The notes under the pieces are model-generated. The model had not been told where the DNA came from and did not search any database. It was given only the letters and a program-made list of their open reading frames with translations. A stretch of DNA of 64,000 bases from Cordylochernes scorpioides (taxonomy: Eukaryota > Arthropoda > Arachnida > Pseudoscorpiones > Chernetidae): assembly GCA_030710605.1 (NCBI GenBank), contig CP092880.1, positions 22,774,467-22,838,466 on the forward strand, written 5' to 3'. Position numbers and translations under genes: made by a program. Positions 31,336-42,399 of the stretch are shown here, one piece after another (position 1 is the first letter of the stretch; the number at the start of each line of letters is the position of its first letter).

Positions 31336-31590
31336 GACACCACACACTACTGAAGCTGCCCTCACATCAGGCCTCTTGTCCGGGAGGCATTCAACATCAT
31401 AGGAAGGCCCCCTGACCTCCAGTCGTGGATCTTCAGGACAGGCCTGATTGAAGACGATCTGGCCATCCTACCATCGGCGAAATCAAGAATCAACCGATAC
31501 TTCGTCCAAGTCGGGCTGGCCCAGGCCATCGAGGCATCGCCTGGAGGAGGACACTATCGCGGTGGGAAAGAACACCTGGCTGATTGAATA
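31336..31590 (+). pseudogene. GC-rich ORF fragment, unknown
   Basis: One plus frame of about 75 codons contains REAFNIIGRPPDLQSW and AILPSAKSRINRYFVQ and stops at TGA near 31,588. It has no start codon and a base composition unlike its AT-rich neighbours. The tail-like character and the lack of splice sites suggest the C-terminus of an unidentified retroelement protein. Not assigned. Confidence 0.35.
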
Positions 31591-31599
31591 TAGTTCTCT

Positions 31600-33450
31600 T
31601 GATCTGTTTCTTGTAAATATTGACTAAGAAGCCAATAAAAGTGTTCTAATTGTCAATTGTCACACTCTACTGAATAGAGTCTCAGCTTTTTGCCCTATGA
31701 TTTAAATGTGATCCATAACAGATTTTCTAATCTTAACTGTTCTTTCTTATTCTTCTGATTCTTTTTTATCAATCGACTGTATTCTAATGATTCTTTTGGA
31801 TTATATAACAAGTGCTTGATGATATTAAATAAAGACAAATACTTCTTTTTTTTCAAATCATTATTTTTAATAATATCAATAAAAATATACATTTAAATTT
31901 CATATTTTATTCATTATCTTCATTTTAAAGAATTATTTTGCAGAGAAATAAAATAACCATTCCTTTTATCTTTTTCACATGCCTAGAGTTATATCAGAAG
32001 AAAATGATTGATTAGTTTAGAATATGATTTGTCTGGGCCGTAGAGAGACCAAAGAAAAGAAAAGCTATTTTACTAGTATATATTTTCTATAAGATAAATA
32101 TATATTGCCTAGAAAAGGTTTAAAATTTATGTTTATATAGAATATATAGTATAATATACTGTAATATGGGTAATATATATAAATAATTCCTATCTATTAA
32201 ATTTATGGACATATAACAAATTTATCACAATTAAACATATTTTTGGGATTATAAAAACGTTTTTTTTTTTTAAATAGATAAAAATCAAATCACTTTAAAA
32301 TTTCCCTAATATTTTTGGCTCTGATTAAATAAATTTAAATTAAAATTAATTATATAAATTTAAATAATTAAAATAAATTTAAATTAATTTGAAGAGCGTA
32401 AATAATATCAAATATAAAGATGACAACCAGGTAGAGAAAGAAAACTTTGCAAATAATTGGCCCAGTTAGGTTAAATTAAATTAATTAAAATAAATTTAAA
32501 TTAAATTAAATTAATTAAATATAATTTGAAAAGCGTGAATTATATCAAATATAAAGATGACAACTATGTATAGGAAGAAAACTTTTTAAATATTTGGCCC
32601 AGATAGGTTAAATTAAATTAATTAAAATGAATTTAAATTAAATTGATTAAAATAAATTTAAATTAAATTGATTAAAATAAATTTAAATTAAATTGATTAA
32701 AATAAATTTAAATTAAATTGATTAAATAAATTTAAATTAAATATAATTTGAAGAGCGTCAATAAAATCAAATATAAAGATAACAACCATGTATAAAAAGA
32801 AAACTTTGCAAATATTTGGCCCAGATAGGTTAAATTGAATAAATCAAAATAAATTTAAATTAGATTTAAATATTTAAAATAAATATAAATCAAATATAAT
32901 TTGAAGAGCGTAAATTATATAAAATATAAAGACTACACAACCATGTATAGAGAGAAAACTTTGCAAATATTTGGCCCAGATAGGTTGAATTAACCATGTT
33001 GAGAAAATAGATCTTTTGTTAAAAATTATCTATGGCTTCTTTTAAATTGCAAACACGGCATTATTCAAAATAAGGCATTTGAAATTCCAAAAATGTATAT
33101 ATACTGATGTATAAATTTCTCGTTTAAATAAAAATATCATTTATATATTCCCTATAATTATTTAGATAAATATATAGGAATTGCAATAACTTTTAGACAT
33201 AATATATTGAATATATATTTATATTTATCCTAACTTAAATTCACTTTCTGTAATATATATTGCAATATATGTGTGTATAAACATTTAATGTAGAGTACTT
33301 CTCCAAATGTTTTGTTATTTTTTTATACAGTATCACTATTTTTTTTCATAGGAAAATAAAAGATCTTTTTACAAAAACCAAAAAAATAGATACGATTAAT
33401 GGAGAGAGATGAGGTGATACAGAAAGATATAAGGAAAGGGTAAAAGGGAA
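31600..33450. repeat. AT-rich DNA with a diverged tandem repeat at 32,330-33,000
   Basis: At least four units share GAAGAGCGT, TATAAAGATGACAACCA, GAAAACTTTGCAAAT and ATTTGGCCCAGATAGGTT (near 32,390, 32,527, 32,750 and 32,902). They are separated by runs of TTAAATTAAATTGATTAAAA. Unit lengths vary through expansion of the AAATT runs. No coding potential. The remainder is plain AT-rich DNA. Confidence 0.7.
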
Positions 33451-33454
33451 AAGT

Positions 33455-34151
33455 TTAAATGATGGACTCTTGGTTCCGTTCGTTTTCATCTTGACTCACA
33501 GTGCTTGATGGGCTTGAAGGTCCGCCTCCACAAATCTGTAGTTCAATTTCTGCAAGGCGATTCTCTACTTCCCATTGTTGTTGGTTAAGTTTGATACTCA
33601 TTGAAGCATTTTCTGCTTCAAGAGTAACTAGACGTTCTCTTAGGCGTTTAATCTCAGCCATTAGTGCTTCTTGAGTAGCGTCCCTGCATGTCTGTGATCC
33701 GAGATAGCTATGGTTTGGAATAAGTGTCCCTGATATAGGAGGTTGAGAAGGACAGAAAATAGGGGTGGGATTGGTTGGAATTGGGGAATAATTGTTTGGA
33801 TCTAGTTTAGGTATGGGGGAGGTGTTAGGATGGGGTGATGGTGTTGGGGGGTAGAGACTGGCTGGGTGTAGAGCGTGATTACAGATCACAGGGGGCGGGG
33901 GGACAATCATAGGTTCCAGGGATTTTCTGCGTTCTTCTTCCACGCTTCCAGTACGACTGCTACTGCTGCTGCTGAAAACCCGCTTATGGTCACACGACAG
34001 AGCTCCAGAGAACGATGCCGTTGTTTCCTTCAAGTGAACATCTTCAATAGGGACTTTCCCCTGGGATTCCACCAATCCCGGGGTACTACGACACCTCCCC
34101 ATTGCAACTGCCACACCCACAATATAGTTAGGATCAACCTCTTCTTTCTTT
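33455..34151 (-). CDS. Likely terminal coding exon, Ser/Pro-rich coiled-coil protein
   Basis: The frame is open from about 34,151, before the first Met at 34,120, to a stop at 33,455, with EEVDPNYIVGVAVAMGRCRS at the start. Order: a charged N-terminal part; a serine run followed by an acidic/basic RRKSLEP stretch; about 75 residues rich in proline (ICNHALHPASLYPPTPSP); then a predicted coiled coil (AEIKRLRERLVTLEAENASM to ENRLAEIELQICG); and an acidic Ser-rich tail ending in NQESII. Codon use is balanced and the composition unlike the AT-rich flanks, favouring a real exon. The upstream splice acceptor is not certain. I do not recognise the family, so no function is proposed. It could be the last exon of an adaptor or regulatory protein. 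Confidence 0.5.
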
Positions 34152-34246
34152 CAAGCAAAAATATAATCAAATTATTCATTTATCTTTCTAGAAGCAATAT
34201 ATTTTATCATCTTTTCTAATTTGAAAATAAAGCAATTCATAAATAA

Positions 34247-34322
34247 ATATTTTATTAAAAAGGCATATTTTGGATCAAAATAAAACGATATTTTCATCCA
34301 ATATATGCCTTTTTAATCAAAC
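34247..34322. repeat. Small palindrome
   Basis: ATTAAAAAGGCATATTTTGG and its near complement, CCAATATATGCCTTTTTAAT, flank AAAATAAAACGATATTTT. The ends resemble those of the repeat at 44,700. Confidence 0.55.
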
Positions 34323-34885
34323 ATCTTTTCTATGTGAGCAATAGTTAATTAGGAATTATTTAAATAGGAAATATCAGAATTTGAGCAAAAGGTTTCTTTT
34401 AATTGGAGGTTTTTAAAGCTTTCTAACAAATATTTCTTTACAACAGGCAAATTGTAAACAATAGTATTTGTCAATTGAAGAGCAACATTTGCTTGAAAGC
34501 TTGCAAAAAAACTAAAAAAAAAAAAAAAAGATTTTTTTTCTCCCAAATTCAGATTTTTCCTATTTAAATCATCTTTTGTATTTGATCATGAAAATATAAG
34601 TAAATATTTAATAAAATAATCCATTTTATCAATATTAATGTGAAATATACCCGGTTTCAAAGGATATGTTTATTTTAATTTGGGTTCAGGTCCTTAACAA
34701 CCAATATTTGATCTTTCTTAATCATTTTAGATGAGAACGGCGTTTTGACTGGGTCCTTTATTCTTAAGGATGAGGAAAAAAAGTGCATCTTTCTTCACAG
34801 AACCTATTGATATCCAGATGACATTTTCATTTCGCTAGTTGTGAATCTGTATTAGATAAAAATAGATTTCATTTGACGATAAATT

Positions 34886-35233
34886 TGTGGCGACCGCGCT
34901 TTGCTTCAGCGAACTGGGACAAAGCTTCAAAACACATACGGGCAGAAAAATGGCGGTCCCACTATGCCTCGGCAAGCACGTGTTTGGAGAACACGTTACT
35001 ACGCATGCGCGGGCGTCATCCGAAACTTTCTAGCGACGGGCGTCTTCCGACACACTTGATCTGGCACTCAGCGGTAAACATCTAGGCTTGCTCCAACGGC
35101 CGTTACTTCAACCGTTGTTTCTTTTCTCTTTAAATATTTCTCTCTCTGGCTTTAAATAAATTAATTTTAATTATAATTTTATCAGCAGCCTTTCCACAAG
35201 CCACACCAGCACATCACGCAACAAAATCCTACA
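34886..35233 (+). mobile_element. Solo LTR (family TGTGGCG...CCTACA)
   Basis: 348 bp between AATT duplications (34,882-34,885 and 35,234-35,237). It is longer than the 4.4-kb copy because of extra sequence in the GC-rich U3 part. AAATAAATTAATTTTAATT supplies a polyadenylation signal. Confidence 0.8.
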
Positions 35234-35335
35234 AATTCATTGTTTAACTTGAGTTCACAATTCAATATTAAGTTGAAAAAATCTGACTTCCAGAGGAAAG
35301 TGTTACTTTTATTTATTTTTTATTAATCATTATTA

Positions 35336-35675
35336 GGCCTTAACTCCGCCTTTGACTGTCCCAAGCCGGGATAAAAAAGGAGGAGCAGTAACAAGCTTGC
35401 TAAAAAACCTGGACTCAGCTGGCCCGGCTGATAGTACCCTGTAAGGGCTCCTAATCCAGGGATACAGGATTAGCAGCGTTTGTACTCCATGTTAGGAGCG
35501 GCTGGTGTCTGTTCCTCATGTCAGAAACGGCCATTTCATATTGAAGCTAAGTCGGCCTGCCACTGAGTAGTGCTCCCAGTCTTAATGACAAAGGCAGACG
35601 CATTCTACTTCACCCAGTCATGATGGTTGTCGCTTGATATCTTGATATGATTGAGTGGAGATAAGAAAGAAGAAG
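35336..35675 (+). repeat. Repeat E copy
   Basis: Shares the conserved blocks GGCCCGGCTGATAGTACC and CTCCCAGTCTTAATGACAAA and ends in GATAAGAAAGAAGAAG. Confidence 0.65.
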
Positions 35676-36090
35676 TCCTTTTCTTATGTCCTTCTTGCAT
35701 TTTACAATTAGATAGGTGTCTTAGAGATTCAAAACCGAAGTTTGATTTGTATAATTGCTATTTTAAAATAGTGTTTGCTATTCCTCAATAGTGTTTGCCC
35801 TAATAACCAGAAAAACATGGTAAGACCAAAAATCGTTTTACATAGTGTTATATGCAAATATTTTATATTTATATTATTTTCTATAATTTTGAGGTAACTT
35901 TCTGAATTGTATTTCTATATTTTTGAATGCTTGACATTAATATTTTGTTTGTATTATATACCATTATGTGTTTTATATCAAACATTATTTGTAGGGCAAA
36001 CATTCAGTTGAAGATATTCCGGGTGAAGCCGGGCCATAATTTATAATGGTAACGAATAGTATTTGAATAAAAAATCTGTTTAAATATGAA

Positions 36091-36263
36091 GTAGAACCAC
36101 CCTGTAAAGGAAACCTATTTGCAAAGCCGAAATGTCCTTTAGGGAGAGGTATCCTCTTACCAGAGAGTTGCTAAATAGTAAAAATGCTAATTTTTCAAAT
36201 GAAAACGGTTCTTTATAGAGAGTTGTCCTCCAGCGCGAGTGTCTTTTCATGGAGGTTTTACTG
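36091..36263. mobile_element. MITE with GTAGAACC ends
   Basis: Inverted termini GTAGAACCACCCTGTAAAG and CTTTTCATGGAGGTTTTACTG are imperfect. The sequence between lacks an ORF. Similar termini (CAGTAGAACCTCCATG) appear as a fragment at 23,420. Probably a pogo/Tigger-type passenger. Confidence 0.5.
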
Positions 36264-36282
36264 TATAAGCACTCGGGTGAAA

Positions 36283-36318
36283 AAGCTTTTGGGTAAAACC
36301 CGGGCGTTGCCCGGCTAG
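36283..36318 (+). mobile_element. Helitron-like 3' end
   Basis: ACCCGGGCGTTGCCCGG forms a short hairpin and is followed directly by CTAG, the same hairpin as in the full Helitron at 55,058-55,086. No matching 5' end was found nearby, and the base after CTAG is A, so this is a weak fragment. Confidence 0.4.
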
Positions 36319-36630
36319 ACATTTGGCTATAATTTAATAAATAAAGGCTATATACTTGATAATATCATAAATATGGTTATTAATTTGTTAGAAACCAACT
36401 TAAGCCAAAAATGAACTTGTAGTTATTTCAGGAAAAATTTCAGAGGTTTTGAAATGAAATTATTTTTTAAATTTCAATTACTTCTGAAGATATAAAAACT
36501 AAATAAAGGTTTTACTACTCTATACGTTATACAGCATTATTATATATCTAACACTATTATATGTGAACATATTTATATACGTAATTATAGATGGATAAAT
36601 TGCCCGGGAGGAAATTAATCCATAGAAGCA

Positions 36631-36933
36631 TAGGGCGCCTCTCTCGTAAAAATAAACGTCAAAACCTGACGCCATCTATTGACCGTCGCCGAAAACTAGC
36701 GTCATCGGGTCGGTTGTGAAAATTCCATTAGATCCCGTGTGGATCTCATGGAATAAAGTCCGCCCTAGACTGACGAGGGCCATTAGCCTGAAACCATGGT
36801 CTCTAGGTGGACGCTTTTCAGTTTACCAAAGTTTGTGTTGTGGCTTTGTCACCGATCCGAGGCCGCTAGTTTGCGGCGACGGTAATAGATGGCGTCAGTT
36901 TTTGACGCTTATTTTGACGGGAGAGGCGCCCTA
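36631..36933. mobile_element. Fold-back MITE (TAGGGCGCCTCTC ends)
   Basis: Arms of about 80 bp carry TAGGGCGCCTCTC, AACGTCAAAA, CTGACGCCATCTATT and CGTCGCCG. The centre has ATCCCGTGTGGATCTCATGG and GGTCTCTAGGTGGACGC. Partial relatives are at 38,200-38,425 and 21,795-21,960. No ORF. Confidence 0.7.
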
Positions 36934-37262
36934 TACTTCTATACATAATTATATTCAATGAAACCTGTGCACAGAAATATCATCATGAGAATTAGCTTTA
37001 AACATAATCTAATTAAGATATTAATATATAAAATTAATTTAATTATGTCAATCCAAATATATATTCATTTATATTCATGGTATTATAATAATTAACTTTA
37101 ATGTGATTATCAAATAATTTAAATATATTATCACGTTTAATTAATTATTGATTATTTACATACAAATATATATTTTGAAAATAGAGCAATCTATAAATAA
37201 ATCTTTATATAAATAAATATTTTTTTCTTCCTATTGATTACAAGCTAAAATATTTTTTTAAA

Positions 37263-37735
37263 ACTTAATTCTATTGACGTTATGTGGCGCTGAGTTTGTT
37301 GTTAACACACATTAATATGATGCACTAAAAAGACACAATTTGATATTTGCGGAAGAGCGATTGCTCGAAGCATATTATATATTTATAAATGTATGTAATT
37401 CTACTGTCCTCAAAGCTTATGTCAATAGTTCTTCTAAAATACCCATTCCAAGAGTCTACCAACAGTATCACTATAAAAGGAAGTTCCAAAAAATGCAATA
37501 TAACAGCGGTATGGTAGATTAAACTGGCGAAACCGCTGGGAGGGTTCACCACTGATGAGCCAGGCCCTCCCTTTAATTTTTCCATTGCAGTAAGGGTAGT
37601 AGAAATTGTTTTAATTTTAAAAAGAATCTTACGCCTTTAAAATAGTTTCGAAATTTGGCACATTAAAATGTTATAATACCTTAATAAAGGTTGGCGTTCA
37701 GCCAACTGAAATATTGGTAAAATAAATGATAATAT
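37263..37735. repeat. Host repeat split by a family P insertion
   Basis: GACGTTATGTGGCGCTGAG (37,276) and the continuation ATACCTTAATAAAGGTTGGCG (37,676) make one repeat that also occurs at 44,350-44,740. Here it is split by a 339-bp family P unit. At 44 kb it is split by a different MITE, so each copy serves as the empty site of the other. Confidence 0.75.
37320..37658 (+). mobile_element. Family P element with 12-bp target duplication
   Basis: Flanked by CACATTAATATG (37,308-37,319) and CACATTAAAATG (37,659-37,670), matching at 11 of 12 positions. The uninterrupted site is at 44,394-44,405. The unit contains GCGGAAGAGCGATTGCTCG, TTATGTCAATAG, the structured block at 37,517-37,575 and GCAGTAAGGGTAGTAG. 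Non-coding. Confidence 0.75.
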
Positions 37736-37751
37736 GAACAAATATATATAT

Positions 37752-37935
37752 GAGAAAAAGGGCATTTCCTGATCGTGCAACTAAAAGTTGCTGATGGCTT
37801 GCGTCATCTATCAGAATAAAATTTTACTAATCGTTGATTTTTTATTATTTAAGAATTGGCCAAATATAGATGGTGCAAACCATCAGCGACTTTTAGTTAC
37901 ACAACAGCAAATGTTCTTTTTTTCTCAATTTATCC
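37752..37935. repeat. GCCATCT-type fold-back
   Basis: GTGCAACTAAAAGTTGCTGATGG and its complement at about 37,890 enclose TATCAGAATAAAATTTTACT. It is a shorter relative of the element at 45,459. Confidence 0.55.
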
Positions 37936-38199
37936 ACATGATCTAAGTACAAATTCACCTTTGTACTATTTTTCACAAATATATATTATATAATCTAAAA
38001 TGCAAATATTTTATTTTTTTGAAAACATGTATTTTACTTTCATCATTGACTATTCTTTTATTTATGACCATAGATTTAGAACATAACACTTCGGATTTTT
38101 GTTGTAAATATGTATAGTTAACTTACCTATTTTTTAAATCACGAATATTTTAGCCATAGATTTGGCCCAGCCACTTTACCAGCTAAACACCTCTTTGGC

Positions 38200-38425
38200 A
38201 GATTGTCAAGATTCCATTAGATCCCGTGTTGATCTCATGGAATAAAGTCCGCCCTAGACTGACGAGGGACATTAGCCCGAAATCATGGTCTCTAGGTGGA
38301 CGCTTTTCAGTTTGCCAAAGCTGATGTTGTGGCTTTGTTACCGACCCGAGGCCGCTAGTTGCGGCGACGGTTAATAGATGGCGTCTAGTTTTGACGTCTA
38401 TTTTGACGGGAGAAGTGACCTTTGT
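38200..38425 (+). mobile_element. Partial copy of fold-back MITE
   Basis: Matches 36,715-36,930, including GATCTCATGGAATAAAGTCC, but lacks the left arm. Confidence 0.6.
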
Positions 38426-38429
38426 CTCT

Positions 38430-39600
38430 TTAAAATATAGAATACATTTTATAAATTCTATATGACTGTGAAAAATTAATTTCATGTGTAATTTACTTCA
38501 AGTAATTCAAAATAAAAACTACTTGATGGGTAAATAATTATCTTTCCTATTTTCACGACTGCACCTTCAATTCTCTATCTTTTTCAACAACAAAACAAAA
38601 TAATCATAACATATATATATTCAAATTTCATTATGTTTAATCATCATCAAAATTAAAACGATACAACGAATTAAATTTATTGAACTTATCAAATATCATT
38701 AGTCAAATACAAATATTTGTCACTTAGTTTTTGCTATCAATTTACTTATCATATTTTATAATCAAATGATTTTCAATATTTTTAATATCAATATTACTTT
38801 GATTAGAATGAATTCTTTGATGAAGACATTCAATGATACTCAGGTGGAATTCGATTTGTCTCAAGAAATGTTTTATAAAAAATCCCGTTTCCGACCATAT
38901 TGATAACAAAGTTTTGACTTTTCTTATAATTTTTAATGAAACTGATTCCAATAATTATTAATTAAACATTATATTTATTGATTTACAAGAGAGAGAGAAC
39001 AAAATATAAAAGGGAAACTAATATTAAAACAATTCGTAAAAATTCGTTAAGGTCAAGTAGTAAAGATACTTTTATGTGAGAAAATGCAATATCTTGAAAA
39101 AGGAAACAAAAGAACTACATATATATATATACACATACACTCATGGACATAACTTAAGGAAGTTGTAACTTTTACCATGTATATCGGGATTCTAACAATA
39201 ACTCTTGAAGATATTACAGTGTCCATTATTGAAGACACACGAGATGACCAAGTGTGAACAAAATTAACTCTGTAAAAAAAAGAAGACCAGCAGCAAGAAA
39301 ATATGTAACTTTCTTAAGTTTTGTCCATGAGTGCATAGGGATGATCATTATGTTGTACATATATATTTTAAGTTTAATTAATTAATTGTTCCCACAGAGT
39401 ATGTGTGTAAGAACACAAGTAAAAGGCTCTATTAAGAAGAGGTGAGGTTTTTCTTTGTTTACTATAGTTAAAAGTTATTTGTTGTTTTTGTTCTATCTCA
39501 TGTAAACTGATAAAGATAATGTTTGAAAAATATTCTTTGAGGCAATATCTTTAAATGTATAAGCAAAGTCAACATGACAGAATAGGTTAAAATTCACAAA
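38430..39600. other. AT-rich DNA; TTAAG-family copy at 39,120-39,335
   Basis: Apart from the inverted TTAAG-family sequence (CATGGACATAACTTAAGGAAG), nothing is recognised. The region could be intron of the CNG gene downstream of the exon at 39,667-39,972. Confidence 0.45.
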
Positions 39601-39666
39601 TATTTAGTTTTTATGTAATGTGTGTGCAAAGTGTATGTAATGTTCTAGTCAATGGTATATTCTTAC

Positions 39667-39972
39667 TGGTTCTCAACGGCTCTGTCTTGTACTTCTCCAA
39701 GCGTTTGACAGCGATGGCTTCCAGGCGCACCCTGGCGGCCGGATAGTCCTTCAGCACCTCCCACATGTCCTGCTTGTAGAGGCAGAACAGGTCCGAGTAG
39801 CCCACGGAGCGCACCGAGGCCGTGCGTCTATTGCCTGCCGTGCCCATGTTGAGTATGGAGATCTCGCCGAAGTAACTGCCGGCTCTCAGTATGGCCAGCA
39901 CGGTCTTGCCGTTGTCCGCCACCACCTGGAGTCGCCCGCGGTTCACGATGTACATCTCCTTGCCCACCTCGC
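39667..39972 (-). CDS. CNGA-type cyclic-nucleotide-gated channel exon
   Basis: A 306-nt internal exon (102 codons' worth) of a plasma-membrane cation channel opened by cAMP/cGMP. It covers most of the cyclic-nucleotide-binding domain: [19 protein letters not shown] (beta roll), [10 protein letters not shown] (phosphate-binding cassette), [10 protein letters not shown] with the ligand-contacting Arg-Thr, GYSDLFCL, and the C-helix [19 protein letters not shown]. Splice sites: acceptor GTGTGTAG before GCGAGG, and donor GTAAGA after ACCA; both are phase 1. Codon use is GC-rich, unlike the surroundings. The [10 protein letters not shown] and GYSDLF motifs favour an A-type subunit. The pore and S1-S6 exons are outside the window or lie unseen upstream on the minus strand. 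No disruption. Confidence 0.88.
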
Positions 39973-40330
39973 CTACACACATTTGACACTGTTATATAGC
40001 AATCTGTACTCTATGTTATGTCCGCGGTTCACGATGTACATCTCCTTGCCCACCTCGCCTACACACATTTGACACTGTTATATAGCAATCTGTACTCTAT
40101 GTTATGTCCGCGGTTCACGATGTACATCTCCTTGCCCACCTCGCCTACACACATTTGACACTGTTATATAGCAATCTGTACTCTATGTTATGTCCGCGGT
40201 TCACGATGTACATCTCCTTGCCCACCTCGCCTACACACATTTGACACTGTTATATAGCAATCTGTACTCTATGTTATGTCCGCGGTTCACGATGTACATC
40301 TCCTTGCCCACCTCGCCTACACACATGTTA
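39933..40330 (-). repeat. 86-bp minisatellite containing the exon's splice acceptor
   Basis: About 4.5 units start near 39,933, 40,019, 40,105, 40,191 and 40,277. Each holds the first 40-odd nt of the CNG exon, the GTGTGTAG acceptor and about 45 bp of intron (ACAGATTGCTATATAACAG on the minus strand). Units look identical by eye except the last. Only the copy adjoining the exon continues into coding sequence. Confidence 0.85.
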
Positions 40331-40361
40331 CAGACACTCAGCTGTTATATATAATTTTGTA

Positions 40362-40523
40362 TGGGGTTGAAAGGAGAACGAGAAGTGCTCCTCAGTGAAA
40401 TAGGCCTTGAGGGACTCTCTTTGGAGTTCCTGTTGAATGAGATGGTGAGAAACAGAGCTGGAGCGTTTGCGTTGTTCAAATTTTGGAAGACGGCTGAAGA
40501 GAAGGGAAAGCTATATACATAAT
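40362..40523 (+). pseudogene. LINE C-terminal tail fragment
   Basis: A frame of about 50 codons contains SEIGLEGLSLEFLLNEMV and FALFKFWKTAEEKG before a stop, resembling the helix-rich end of LINE ORF2. A 3' UTR with GAATCCTGTATGGGACTTTG follows. Similar tails lie at 40,725, 59,200 and 61,410. Confidence 0.45.
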
Positions 40524-40828
40524 CTAATTGATGTAAATAATTATATGTAAATAATCTTTGTCAGGATTAGAATGACGAATCCTGTATGGGACTTTGATTC
40601 CAGTAAAAGGCTTGTTGCTGCTGTTGTATATAGTCACAGTGTAGAATATACTATACTATACCTACTACATATAGGTTTCTCTCTGTGTTCTTAGTTCTCT
40701 TCTCTTACTCTGTTAACTGGCGAATCCTTTATAGGACGAGAGGTCCTCAATAAAGGCTTTTGTTGTTGTTGTTATATATAATTTTTATCGTATATTTTAT
40801 GGCTTCTTGAAATAAAACTCTTTTATTT

Positions 40829-41150
40829 TTGCTTATCCCTAGTACACGTGGTACAGGCCATGATAATCATGGTGTGTAGAAGTAGGCGACTGCTTTTACT
40901 GTAAGTGCATCACATGTCTACACATGTGAAAAGCAGTTCGACTTTGCACTTACAAATCTGCCAGAGCCCCGTTTAGTTACTTACACTCGCTGGTGGGGTT
41001 GGAATTTTGCAAGAATCGGGGGGGGGGGGGGGGGGGGGGGGGGGCATTGGAGCATTTTTTAATCAGAAAAAAGTGCCCAATGCGAGAATTGAACCCGGGT
41101 CGTAGTGGCCGGAAACCAACGGTTCAGACCATCCTTCCACCATCCCACCG
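40829..41150 (-). repeat. tRNA-derived SINE, family A, inverted
   Basis: Starts at the tail complement CTTATCCCTAGTACACGTGG and ends in a tRNA-like head with GAATTGAACCCGGGTCGTAG. A long G-run (about 41,019-41,042) interrupts the body; its length is not reliable. Confidence 0.75.
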
Positions 41151-41244
41151 ACTCTTGAAAATATTCAATTATATTATTTTGAAACTCTTCCGAAGATGGG
41201 TAAGATAAAAATAGTCATCCACACACGTAGAAACAAAATATTTA

Positions 41245-41655
41245 GCACTATATTCACTTATGGACAAAACTAAAGGAAATTGTACCTTTTAGCATGTATA
41301 TCGGGATTCAGATAATGACATCTGTATATAAACTGTTGACCTGTAGATATTTCGTGTGATGAAGGATTTGTTTCAGATATTACGATTAATTTGTTCTTTG
41401 ATTCTTGATATTGTAAACACACGAGATAACCAAGTGTGAACAGCCTCTGTCTTCTTCAAAACTTAAGGAAGTTGTACCTTTTTAGCATGTATATCTGGGA
41501 TTCAGATAATGAATCTGAAAGATATTACAGTAACCTTTATTGAAGACAGACGAGATAACTAAGTGTGAACAAAATTGCCTCTGTTTCCTTCAAAAACACA
41601 GAAGGCAAAAATAAAATGAAACTACATTAAGTTCTGTCCATAAATGTTGGTGTTA
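41245..41655 (-). repeat. TTAAG-family repeat, two units
   Basis: Two units contain ACAAAACTAAAGGAAATTG / AAAACTTAAGGAAGTTG, GTATATCGGGATTCAGATAA and GAGATAACCAAGTGTGAACA. A further copy lies at 42,205-42,390. Confidence 0.6.
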
Positions 41656-41803
41656 GATAGAGAAAACATACTCCTAATGAAATTTATGATTATATTCAAC
41701 ATATTTATTGCAATCTTTTAGATGAATAAACAATTTTCTAAAGAACCTTATAATATTCTCACACTGTAATCAGACGATATGTTACAACTACCTATTAATA
41801 TAT

Positions 41804-41991
41804 TGCCACGTGGAAAATTAGGGAAGACAAAAAACTTCAGGATGAGGCAACAATTTATTTTAGGCAAAAACAAACTATGAATGGTAAATTAAAGATAAGC
41901 CACGAGGGAATTTTACAGAGTAGCAAAATATAAACATAAAAATGACTACTCTGTTAATAAAAATAATAAAATTAATAAATACTTTGTTACA
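41804..41991 (-). mobile_element. Solo LTR (family TGTAACAAAG...GGCA), inverted
   Basis: 188 bp on the minus strand. The ATAT flank is intact at 41,800-41,803; the other flank is AAAT, probably a mutated duplication. Confidence 0.65.
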
Positions 41992-42399
41992 AAATATTTG
42001 TTCTAATTCCTGAGAAAGGATAAGTGTCGACTGAATAATGAAACAGCACCACTAACTAACAAACCGTGAATTTTGGCAGAAAATAATTTCACAAGATTGT
42101 CTTAGAATATAAAGATAATTCATCTTAGGTTAACAAATGCAAAATAAAACAAGAATATTTTACGATGCTGTTTATAACATTCAAATAATTTGCTACTTGA
42201 TATCCGAAATACACACTTATAGGCAAAACTTAAGGAAGTTGTACTTTTTATCATATATATATATCGGGATTTAAACAATAACTCTGAAAGATATTACAGC
42301 GATCTTTATTGAAGATACACGAGATAACCAAATGTGAACAAAATTGCCTTTGTCTCCTTAAAAAAAAAAAAAAAACAGACTATCGGTAACACCAAACAC

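Noticed and set aside
41019-41042. Long G-run as a G-quadruplex regulatory site
   Set aside because: Homopolymer inside a SINE copy with uncertain length; no gene nearby to regulate.
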